From NCBI GenBank assembly GCA_018056585.1, contig JAGPFK010000023.1:1-10341 (forward strand): a stretch of DNA of 10,341 bases, given 5' to 3'. The stretch comes from Clostridia bacterium. GTDB taxonomy: Bacteria > Bacillota > Clostridia > Saccharofermentanales > UBA5734. Both the position numbers and the translations under genes were made by a program. Below are positions 1-6,707 of the stretch, one piece after another; positions within the stretch are counted from its first letter, which is position 1, and each line of letters begins with the position of its first letter. The notes beneath the pieces were generated by a model. The model saw only the letters and a list, made by a program, of their open reading frames with translations, was not told the DNA's origin and ran no database searches.

Positions 1-435
1 GTTTACATGGTCCCTCTGGCTTTTTTGCTTAAGTTCGTCCCGTATGACATCACGAAGCTGCCAATCTGGCCTGTTTTAAATTACGCACGCAATGGCCTGG
101 TACCCATTGCCTTGATTTCACTCGGTGCTCAACTGTCAAAAAGCCAGTTCAAGCTCGATAACCGCGATGTCTATCTTGCTTCTTTCATTCGTCTGATCGG
201 CGGCCCCCTTCTTGCTCTTTTCTTCGTTCATTTATTTCACTTAAGCGGCATTCCTGCGCAAGTTGTCTTTATTTCCGCCAGTGTACCCACGGCCGTCAAT
301 ACCGCTCTAATCGCCGTTGAAAGAGAAAACCAGGTTGATTTTGCCACCCAGGTTGTTGTTCTGACGACATTGCTGAGTGCGCTGACGATGACAAGCATGA
401 TCTACTTGTCTTTCATCCTTTTCCCAATTGGATGA
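1..435 (+). CDS. AEC-family (auxin efflux carrier/malate permease-like) transporter, C-terminal part
   Basis: This is a partial membrane transporter whose 5' end lies before the window; the frame is open from base 1, and the ATG at position 7 is internal rather than a start. The visible 144 residues are mostly hydrophobic and form about four membrane segments. They include the motif VPTAVNTALIAVE followed by FATQVVVLTTLLSALTM, which is characteristic of the last helices of AEC-family permeases (PF03547). Family members are secondary carriers for organic anions such as malate, or related small molecules; the substrate cannot be deduced here. The gene ends in TGA only 16 nt before the stop of the convergent yccF-like gene, with no room for a terminator in the gap. 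The family call is confident and the substrate is unknown. Confidence 0.85.
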   Translation, partial: VYMVPLAFLLKFVPYDITKLPIWPVLNYARNGLVPIALISLGAQLSKSQFKLDNRDVYLASFIRLIGGPLLALFFVHLFHLSGIPAQVVFISASVPTAVNTALIAVERENQVDFATQVVVLTTLLSALTMTSMIYLSFILFPIG

Positions 436-451
436 ACTCTTCAAGCATCAA

Positions 452-814
452 TCAGACAATATGCGCGCCAAAAGGCATCAGAGCGAGTCTGGCAAACTTA
501 AAATATTGCAGACCAAATGGAATGCCAATTATTGTGACGCAAAAAACGAGGCCAAGCAGGGCAGACACAAAAGCCAGTTCGATCCCACAAAAGAGAAGCC
601 ATGCCAGATTGGCCAGGAGCGAAACGGCGCTTCCATGCCCATACTGAATGTCATGGCCAAAAGGCCACAAAACCAGCTTTGCGAATTTGAAACATTGGAT
701 GCCCAAAGGAATGCCCACGACAGTCAGGCAGCACAGGAGGCCGGAAAGCGCCCAAAGAGCGGCCAAAATGAAGCCCCCCAGCAGGAACCATAGCAAATTA
801 AGCAGCAGATTCAT
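452..814 (-). CDS. yccF: YccF-family (DUF307) small membrane protein with two internal repeats
   Basis: This is a 120-residue integral membrane protein of the YccF family, whose biochemical role is unknown. It consists of two similar halves offset by 63 residues. Residues 32-53 (VVGIPLGIQ..FKFAKL..WPFG) match residues 95-116 (IIGIPFGLQ..FKFARL..MPFG), and each is preceded by a hydrophobic segment (about 7-31 and 70-94). The repeated GIPxGxQxFKFAxLxxxPFG signature is typical of the family, and the length is as expected for YccF. The ATG at 814 is preceded by only a weak Shine-Dalgarno (AACGGGAT), unlike the strong sites upstream in the operon. The start lies 31 nt after the hydA stop on the same strand, so it may be transcribed with the hydrogenase genes. 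A functional link is not otherwise evident. Confidence 0.88.
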   Translation of the reverse strand: MNLLLNLLWFLLGGFILAALWALSGLLCCLTVVGIPLGIQCFKFAKLVLWPFGHDIQYGHGSAVSLLANLAWLLFCGIELAFVSALLGLVFCVTIIGIPFGLQYFKFARLALMPFGAHIV

Positions 815-845
815 ATCCCGTTAGATTCCGCCCTGTTCCGGTCAT

Positions 846-2669
846 TTAAACGCGGTGCCGCTTCGTATAGGTTGTATGCAAAAGCTCATGGGAGACAGGC
901 CCGCAAGGCTGCCCTAAAAATTCGCGGTAGAGCTGCTGAATATTTGGGTTTTCATGAGATTTGCGCATGGGCTTGCCTTCGTCTTCCCGATAAACGGCTT
1001 CCATACGTTTTTTCCTGATTTCATCATTGGTTGGCCGGGGCTGGCCGCCTCCGCTGATGCAGCCGCCCGGGCAGCCCATGACCTCAATAAAAAGGTACGG
1101 GCTTTTTCCGTCCACAATCTCATCCATCAGGCATGCGGCGCCGGACAAACCAGAGGTTACTGCGATCTGAGCCGTGACACCTTCCAGAAAAGACCATTCC
1201 GGCTTGACGGACTCAAATTGAAAAGCAGCCGTTTTAATGCGTTCCAGTCCGACAATGGGTTTGACATGCAGATTTTCGAACGGCAATTCCCGGCCTGTCA
1301 CCATTTCATAGACTGTCCGCAAAGCGGCTTCCATGACACCGCCTGTTGCGCCGAAAATATCGGCAGCCCCGGTCGATAGACCCATGGGACTGTCAAATGG
1401 TTCATCCGGAAGATTGATAAAATCAATACCGGCTTCCTTGATCATGCGAGCCAGTTCACGTGTGGTCAAAACCGCGTCAACATGAGGCAGATGATCATTT
1501 TTCAATTCTTCTCGTGTTACCTCATACTTCTTGGCCGTACAGGGCATCACGGATACAACATACAGTTTTTGGGGATCAATCCCTTTCTTTTGGGCATACC
1601 ATGATTTAACCAGCGCACCCAACATCATATGAGGGGACTTGCAGGATGACAGATGAGACAGATGATCCCCATAAAAATGCTCAGCGTATTTGATCCAGCC
1701 CGGACTGCAGCTTGTGATCATAGGAAGGACCGGTTCCGGCAAATGCTCCGGCAAATTAAGCGCCTGAAGCTGATCCTGGCTGATAACACCATCAGCCAAA
1801 GCCTTGGCTGTTAAACGGCATAAAAATTCTGTTCCTTCTTCCAAAATCGTCAGATCAGCCCCAAAATTGGTATCAAAAACGGCGTCAAATCCCATTCGGC
1901 GAAGGGCTGCAGCCATCTTACCGGTTACCAGCGTTCCGGGCTCCAAACCAAACGGCTCACCTAACGTTGCCCGGACAGCCGGTGCGGTCTGGACCACAAC
2001 GGTCAGGTCTGGGTCTGCCAGCGCATCCCAGACAGCTGCTGTGGCGTCCTTTTCTTTCAAGGCATTCACCGGGCAAAACAGGGTGCATTGTCCGCAGTTG
2101 GTACAAACAGCCGTTCCAAGCAAGGTATTGATACCAGGACTGATCTCTGTCCCAAACCCGCGATATTGGGCATTAAGCACGCCGACGCCCTGAACTTCAT
2201 TGCAGATGGTTACACACCTTCGGCATAAAATACACTTACTGTTGTCACGGACGATCGCCGCGCTCGATGTATCCACAAGTGATTTTGATTTCTGTCCGGT
2301 AAAACGGGACAGATCCACCTGTAATATTTCGCCTAATGCTCTTAATTCACAGTCCGGGCTGCGCTCACAATGCAAACAATCTGAAGGATGGTCGGAGAGC
2401 ATCAGTTCATAAAGGATCTTACGCGCTTTCCGGACTTCCGGCGTATGCGTCCGAACCACCATCCCGGGTGTAACAGGTGTAACGCAGGAGGCCATCAGGG
2501 TTTTTGCCCCTTTGACTTCGACAACACAAATGCGGCAGGCACCGATCTTGTGAATACCTTCCAGATGGCAAAGTGTTGGAATCTGAATATGATTGCGTTT
2601 TGCAACATCCAGGATGGTTTCACCTTCCTGTGCCATAAGGGCCTGATCATTGATGGTTATTTCAAACAT
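846..2669 (-). CDS. hydA: [FeFe] hydrogenase catalytic subunit of NAD(P)-linked HydABC-type complex
   Basis: This is the catalytic subunit (607 aa) that interconverts protons and H2 at the H-cluster, probably in the cytoplasm. Order of modules: plant-type [2Fe-2S] domain (C34, C45, C48, C62); His-Cys [4Fe-4S] site (H94, C98, C101, C107); two ferredoxin [4Fe-4S] motifs (C146/149/152/156 and C189/192/195/199); H-cluster domain (about 225-540); and a small-subunit-like tail ending LLHTTYTKRHRV. H-cluster motifs are TSCSPGW (320-325 region), MPCTAKKYE (C377) and MGCPGGCISGGGQP (C533, C537). The first motif has Ser at residue 322, where TSCCP is the usual consensus. Length and architecture match HydA/HndD of trimeric NAD-dependent hydrogenases. 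The ATG at 2669 was chosen over an upstream in-frame codon at 2708 because AAAGGAGGG precedes it and the upstream codon lies inside hydB. It follows hydB by 14 nt. Confidence 0.95.
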   Translation of the reverse strand: MFEITINDQALMAQEGETILDVAKRNHIQIPTLCHLEGIHKIGACRICVVEVKGAKTLMASCVTPVTPGMVVRTHTPEVRKARKILYELMLSDHPSDCLHCERSPDCELRALGEILQVDLSRFTGQKSKSLVDTSSAAIVRDNSKCILCRRCVTICNEVQGVGVLNAQYRGFGTEISPGINTLLGTAVCTNCGQCTLFCPVNALKEKDATAAVWDALADPDLTVVVQTAPAVRATLGEPFGLEPGTLVTGKMAAALRRMGFDAVFDTNFGADLTILEEGTEFLCRLTAKALADGVISQDQLQALNLPEHLPEPVLPMITSCSPGWIKYAEHFYGDHLSHLSSCKSPHMMLGALVKSWYAQKKGIDPQKLYVVSVMPCTAKKYEVTREELKNDHLPHVDAVLTTRELARMIKEAGIDFINLPDEPFDSPMGLSTGAADIFGATGGVMEAALRTVYEMVTGRELPFENLHVKPIVGLERIKTAAFQFESVKPEWSFLEGVTAQIAVTSGLSGAACLMDEIVDGKSPYLFIEVMGCPGGCISGGGQPRPTNDEIRKKRMEAVYREDEGKPMRKSHENPNIQQLYREFLGQPCGPVSHELLHTTYTKRHRV

Positions 2670-2676
2670 GTGCTGT

Positions 2677-2685
2677 CCCTCCTTT
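2677..2685 (-). promoter_or_regulatory. Ribosome binding site of hydA
   Basis: On the minus strand AAAGGAGGG stands 7 nt before the ATG at 2669 and overlaps the hydB stop codon TAA (2686-2684). It fixes the hydA start at 2669 rather than 2708 and points to translation closely following that of hydB. Confidence 0.85.
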
Positions 2686-5600
2686 AGCGGCGATCGCAGC
2701 GCAGGCAACGCATGGCCTCTGCGATGGCATTCAGTTTGTGGAATCCCTGGATGACTTCATCAAACGATTTACAGCGATCCTTCGGATCCAGTCGTTTGAG
2801 CGGGAACCTCTCATGTTCAACCAGATCCGGATCATCAATCGGCTCAGGTATTTTGATTGGTTCGCCTTTATTGAGGACACCGTTGCCGCCCAGGTAGCGG
2901 TCAATTGACTGGGCCGCTTTCTTTCCGTCCGCAATGGCTGTAATGACAACATCGGCTCCGCGGACCACATCACCGCCCGCAAAAACACCTTCCATCGTTG
3001 TTTTTTGTGTTTCTGAATCAACCACAAAGGTGCCCCATTCCGTTATTTCCACCTCGTCTTTCCGAACAAAGGGAAGATCAGAATATTGGCTGACTGCCGG
3101 GATAACCAGGTCAACGTCAAAGGTAACCGTGGCATTTGGGACCGGAACCGGCTTGCGCCGTCCCTCCCGGTCAAAGCCCTGCAGCTTCATTCTCTGACAC
3201 ACCACGCGTTCAACTTTGGTTCGGCCATCAAAATAAAGCGGTTCAACCAACTCATGGATCTTCACCCCTTCTTCCAGCGCCTCATGAATTTCGCGTTTTT
3301 CTGCAGGCATATCCTCAATGCTGCGGCGATAAAGGATGTTAACTTCGGAGGCGCCTTTACGCAGGGCAACCCGGGCCGCGTCCATCGCCGTGCTGCCGCC
3401 TCCGATCACCGCCACCACACCTTCAACCTTTATATCCCGGCCTAGATTGAGATCCCGTAAAAAATCCAGTCCGTGATAAATGCCGGGTAATTCTTCACCC
3501 GGTACGCCGATCTTTCGCGAAAGCTGCGTTCCGGTCGCGATATAGACCGCATCATGGCTTGCTCTGATGTCTTCAAAAGCAATATCCCTGCCAACTTCCA
3601 TATTGGTGTGCACCGTAATGCCAACCTGACAGATCATCTGAATCTCATGTGCCAAAACTTTTTTGGGCAAACGGTATTCCGGGATACCAAACGCCAGCAT
3701 CCCGCCTGCAACCGGCTGGGCTTCATAAACATCCACCGTATAGCCCAGGCGCCCCAGGTAGTAGGCACAGGTTAATCCGGATGGACCGGCGCCAATAACT
3801 GCGACCGACTTGTTTTTCTTGGGAAAAACCAGATCAACAACCGGTTTATCTGTTTTCATGGCTTCATCAGCCGCATAACGTTTTAAATCAGCAATCGCCA
3901 AAGGCTCATCCAACTGCGCGCGGCGGCAACGGCTCTCGCATGGGTGCGTACAGACGCGGCCGCAGACGGCCGGAAATGGATTTTCCTGGCGGATCAGATT
4001 ATAGGCGTCAATCGGCCGGTTTGCCGCAATCAAAGCAATATAACCAGGCACATTGACACCGGCCGGGCAGGCATTCTCGCATGGCGATAAGAACAATTCA
4101 GAACACACGCCGGCACGGCAATATTTATTTCTAATGTGCTCGTCATATTCTTCACGAAAATATTTGATGGTGCTCAAAACCGGATTGGGTGCTGTCTGCC
4201 CAAGGCCGCATAAAGCCGTTTCCTTGATTGTTTCACCCAGTTCGATCAGTCTTTCGACATCGCCTTCCTGACCTTCGCCCCGGGTGATGCGTTCCAAAAT
4301 TTCCAGCATGCGCTTGGTTCCCAAGCGGCAGGCTGTGCATTTACCGCAAGATTCATCCTGCACAAACTCCATAAAGAAGCGAGCAACGTCTACCATGCAG
4401 GTGTCTTCATCCATGCAGATCAGGCCGCCGGATCCCATAATGGCACCCAGCTCAACCAGAGACTGATAATCAATCGGCGTATTCAGATGGCCGCGGGTCA
4501 GGCAGCCGCCCGATGGGCCGCCGGTCTGAGCGGCCTTGAACTTTTTATCCTTCGGTACACCGCCACCGATGTCAAAAATAACTTCGCCTAAGGTGATCCC
4601 CATGGGCACCTCTATGATCCCTGTATTGTTAATGTCGCCGGCAAGAGCGAAAATTTTTGTACCTGCGTTCTTTTTGGTTCCGATGGCATTGAACCAGTCT
4701 GCTCCGTTGCGGATGATAGCCGGAATATTGCCAAAGGTTTCCACATTATTAATCACAGTTGGTTTGCCGAACAGCCCTCTTTCAGATGGGAACGGCGGTT
4801 TTTGCATCGGCTCACCGCGCTCGCCTTCCACAGAGTGAATCAAGGCTGTTTCTTCACCACACACAAATGCACCGGCACCGATTCGAACCTGCAAATCAAA
4901 GGGAAACCCGCTGTTTAAAATATTCTCGCCCAGCAAACCACGACTCCTGGCTTCGTCGATGGCTCGGCTGAGCCGATCTATCGCAAGGGGATATTCCGCA
5001 CGGACATAAACATAGCCCTGGTGTGCGCCAATGGCATAGCCACCAATGATCATCCCTTCAATCACAGCAAAAGGGTCGCCTTCCAGGAGGCTCCGATCCA
5101 TAAAAGCACCCGGATCTCCTTCATCCGCGTTGCAAATAATATATTTGGTATCGCCTTCCGATTTACGGGCTAAAGCCCATTTGAGTCCGGTTGGAAAACC
5201 ACCGCCGCCACGGCCGCGCAGGCCGGATTGTTTCACTTCCTCAATCACTTCTTCAGGCGTCATCTGACAGAGGGCCTGATTGAGCGCACGAAAACCATCC
5301 TGCGCGATATATTCCTCGAGATTGGCATAATCAATCTGACCACAGTTTTTCAGAACAATTTTCTTTTGTCTGTTAAAAAAATCCAATTCATGAAGATGTG
5401 TCACATGTTTGCCGGTTCGGGGATCTTTTGGGCAAAGCGACTCGACGATCTCCTGTTTTAACAAATGACTCTGCACAATGGTCACCATATCCTCCGGCTT
5501 GAGTTTACAATAAAACACGCCACCCGGCTGGACCAGCATGACCGGCCCCAGATCGCAAATTCCCATACAACCGGTCATTTTGACCTGTACATCATTCTGG

Positions 5601-5782
5601 ATACCTGCTTCCTGCAAAGCTTCAAGCAAGGCACTTTGAACCCGAACGCAATCGCATGAGATACATCCTGAACCAGCACAAATCAGAACCCGCCAGGTAT
5701 AGCGGCCCTGTCTTTCAAGATAACTGTCACGAATGATATCCAGATCTTCCTGGCAACAAATCAAACCCGTCGTTTTGCTCAT
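2684..5782 (-). CDS. hydB: NuoF/HydB-like flavoprotein fused to a GltD/NfnB-type NAD(P)-binding flavoprotein
   Basis: This 1032-residue subunit should accept or donate electrons with NAD(P)H in the hydrogenase complex. Modules in order: thioredoxin-like [2Fe-2S] domain (about 28-110; C35, C40, C72, C76); FMN/NADH domain with GRGGGGFPTG (190-199), CNADEGDPGAFMDR (217-230) and GAGAFVCGEETALI (302-315); SLBB-like region (about 375-430); and a [4Fe-4S] site ESCGKCTACR (C479, C482, C485, plus C525). Then comes a GltD-like part: cysteine-rich helical domain (C555, C560, C568, C572, C607, C611, C615, C619), FAD Rossmann motif GAGPSG (664-669), NAD(P) motif GGGSTAMD (794-801) with YRR (818-820), FAD-closing VFAGGDVVRGADVV (933-946), and terminal RCLRCDRR. 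HydB proteins I know of are about 600 aa and end in a ferredoxin domain, so the C-terminal 470 residues are an addition. ATG at 5782 has GGAGGG upstream. It lies 12 nt after hydC. Confidence 0.93.
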   Translation of the reverse strand: MSKTTGLICCQEDLDIIRDSYLERQGRYTWRVLICAGSGCISCDCVRVQSALLEALQEAGIQNDVQVKMTGCMGICDLGPVMLVQPGGVFYCKLKPEDMVTIVQSHLLKQEIVESLCPKDPRTGKHVTHLHELDFFNRQKKIVLKNCGQIDYANLEEYIAQDGFRALNQALCQMTPEEVIEEVKQSGLRGRGGGGFPTGLKWALARKSEGDTKYIICNADEGDPGAFMDRSLLEGDPFAVIEGMIIGGYAIGAHQGYVYVRAEYPLAIDRLSRAIDEARSRGLLGENILNSGFPFDLQVRIGAGAFVCGEETALIHSVEGERGEPMQKPPFPSERGLFGKPTVINNVETFGNIPAIIRNGADWFNAIGTKKNAGTKIFALAGDINNTGIIEVPMGITLGEVIFDIGGGVPKDKKFKAAQTGGPSGGCLTRGHLNTPIDYQSLVELGAIMGSGGLICMDEDTCMVDVARFFMEFVQDESCGKCTACRLGTKRMLEILERITRGEGQEGDVERLIELGETIKETALCGLGQTAPNPVLSTIKYFREEYDEHIRNKYCRAGVCSELFLSPCENACPAGVNVPGYIALIAANRPIDAYNLIRQENPFPAVCGRVCTHPCESRCRRAQLDEPLAIADLKRYAADEAMKTDKPVVDLVFPKKNKSVAVIGAGPSGLTCAYYLGRLGYTVDVYEAQPVAGGMLAFGIPEYRLPKKVLAHEIQMICQVGITVHTNMEVGRDIAFEDIRASHDAVYIATGTQLSRKIGVPGEELPGIYHGLDFLRDLNLGRDIKVEGVVAVIGGGSTAMDAARVALRKGASEVNILYRRSIEDMPAEKREIHEALEEGVKIHELVEPLYFDGRTKVERVVCQRMKLQGFDREGRRKPVPVPNATVTFDVDLVIPAVSQYSDLPFVRKDEVEITEWGTFVVDSETQKTTMEGVFAGGDVVRGADVVITAIADGKKAAQSIDRYLGGNGVLNKGEPIKIPEPIDDPDLVEHERFPLKRLDPKDRCKSFDEVIQGFHKLNAIAEAMRCLRCDRR

Positions 5783-5794
5783 CCCGTATCCCTC

Positions 5795-6292
5795 CTACTC
5801 GTACTGATTGAGTATGTCACGCAGCTTGTTGGGATTGACCCGCTTGTGAACGGTATTGTCAATCATGACGGCCGGGGCCAGCCCGCAGGAGCCAATGCAT
5901 CGCTTCACTTCAAGTGAAAAACGACGATCAGCCGTTGTCTCTCCGACATCGATTTGAAGCTCTTCTTTAAGGGCTTCCAGCACATCTTTTCCACCCCGCA
6001 CATAACAGGCAGTCCCCAGGCAAACGAAAATGGTATGGCGCCCCTTCGGCTGCGTCGTGAAGTAAGAATAAAACGACACAACACCACTGACATGCGAGAA
6101 GGATAAATTCATCTCCTCGCAAATAAAACGCTGTACCTTTTCCGGCAGGTAGCCGAAAATCGCCTGGGCCATATGCAGAATTTGAATCAGGTTGCTGGGT
6201 TTTCGCTCATAATCGATTATCACTTGCCGAAGTCTCTCATAGGCTTCTTGTTCCGTCATGTTTTCCGTCAGACATTCACATTGTTGATCCAT
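5795..6292 (-). CDS. hydC: NuoE-like [2Fe-2S] subunit of the hydrogenase complex
   Basis: This 165-residue protein is the thioredoxin-fold [2Fe-2S] subunit that pairs with the NuoF-like flavoprotein in complex I and in HydABC/HndABCD hydrogenases. A helical N-terminal part (about 13-80; NLIQILHMAQAIFGYLP, HVSGVVSFYSYF) is followed by the cluster-binding fold with C91 and C96 (CLGTAC) and C132 and C136 (CIGSC), the family ligand pattern. Length is normal for HydC/NuoE. The ATG at 6292 has GAGGAGG 5 nt upstream. It is the first gene of the minus-strand operon hydC-hydB-hydA, with a TAG stop 12 nt before hydB. HndA of hydrogenases and the NuoE-like subunit of NAD-dependent formate dehydrogenase look alike; the downstream hydA decides the assignment. 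Confidence 0.94.
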   Translation of the reverse strand: MDQQCECLTENMTEQEAYERLRQVIIDYERKPSNLIQILHMAQAIFGYLPEKVQRFICEEMNLSFSHVSGVVSFYSYFTTQPKGRHTIFVCLGTACYVRGGKDVLEALKEELQIDVGETTADRRFSLEVKRCIGSCGLAPAVMIDNTVHKRVNPNKLRDILNQYE

Positions 6293-6523
6293 GTTAACCT
6301 CCTCAGTACCGGTAAAGATTCGCTTTGGCAGGCCGATTATTTTGCCGTCTGACCTTTAAAAGTCTTCAAGCAACGGCTTTCCAACTAAAACGCAAAGGAC
6401 CCATAAAGATGTCTTTTGATTGCTTTTTTGTTTTTCCGATTTGATTCAAGATCCGCCTTTATGTGACCATCTGGAAGAAAGTAATCGAAGATGCGAATAA
6501 TCATCGATGACACATCGCCTACC

Positions 6524-6553
6524 ATTTTAACACACGTTTTCTGTTTTGTGTAA
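6524..6553 (-). promoter_or_regulatory. Possible promoter of the hydCBA operon
   Basis: On the minus strand TTACAC (6553-6548) and TAAAAT (6529-6524) are 18 nt apart, a fair sigma-70-like match. Transcription would begin near 6517, inside the inverted repeat CGATG-aca-CATCG, leaving a leader of about 225 nt. The match is weak at the -35 box, so this is a candidate only. Confidence 0.3.
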
Positions 6554-6649
6554 GATGGATTGATGCTTAACTTTTTAAAGCGATTTCGTGATCATCCAAG
6601 TCAGATTCGGAATGAAGAGTTTACGAAATAAGTAAAAAATGTTTTCATT

Positions 6650-6678
6650 TTGTTCACATCATAGCAGTAAAATATGGT
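6650..6678 (+). promoter_or_regulatory. Weak candidate promoter of the HEAT-repeat gene
   Basis: TTGTTC (6650-6655) and TATGGT (6673-6678) are separated by 17 nt and lie about 30 nt before the ATG at 6708. Both boxes are imperfect. An alternative -10 is TAAAAT at 6668-6673, for which I see no good -35 box. Confidence 0.2.
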
Positions 6679-6694
6679 CTAATTATCAAATAAG

Positions 6695-6700
6695 TGGAGG
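6695..6700 (+). promoter_or_regulatory. Ribosome binding site fixing the HEAT-repeat gene start
   Basis: TGGAGG lies 7 nt before the ATG at 6708. It favours that start over an in-frame ATG at 6639, which has no such site and would add 23 residues with no resemblance to the rest of the protein. Confidence 0.8.
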
Positions 6701-6707
6701 CGACATC

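Larger units (their letters stand above)
6293..6707. other. Divergent intergenic control region between hydC and the HEAT-repeat gene
   Basis: This stretch of about 415 nt has no convincing ORF and no recognised RNA gene. It separates the minus-strand hydrogenase operon from the plus-strand HEAT-repeat gene, so both promoters should be here. It is more AT-rich by eye than the flanking genes and holds several short palindromes: GACCTTTAAAAGTC (6351-6364, one mismatched pair), TCATCGATGA (6501-6510), CGATG-aca-CATCG (6505-6517), and AAAATG-tttt-CATTTT (6636-6651). I could not match any of them to a known regulator, including Rex. Confidence 0.6.

Noticed and set aside
468..477. GCC-AAAA-GGC hairpin at the end of yccF as a terminator
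   Set aside because: A 3-bp stem inside the coding sequence with no following T-run.
428..793. Open frame of 121 codons on the plus strand, opposite yccF
   Set aside because: Its protein is polar, low in hydrophobic residues and resembles no family, while the minus strand encodes a clear duplicated YccF protein.
954..1379. Plus-strand frame of 141 codons within hydA
   Set aside because: It is antisense to the conserved H-cluster region; no ribosome site and no recognisable domain.
2670..2708. Longer hydA start adding 13 residues
   Set aside because: The extra residues overlap the hydB end and have no family similarity; AAAGGAGGG directly supports the start at 2669.
2684..5782. Reading the large gene as glutamate synthase small subunit or as complex I NuoF
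   Set aside because: Neither alone explains the whole chain; the NuoE-like gene before it and the [FeFe] hydrogenase after it indicate a hydrogenase complex, and no glutamate synthase large subunit or other Nuo genes are present.
6293..6707. Rex-type operator (TTGTGAN6TCACAA-like) upstream of the hydrogenase operon
   Set aside because: Only fragments such as TTGTTCAC and TTTTGTGTAA are present; no full palindrome matches.
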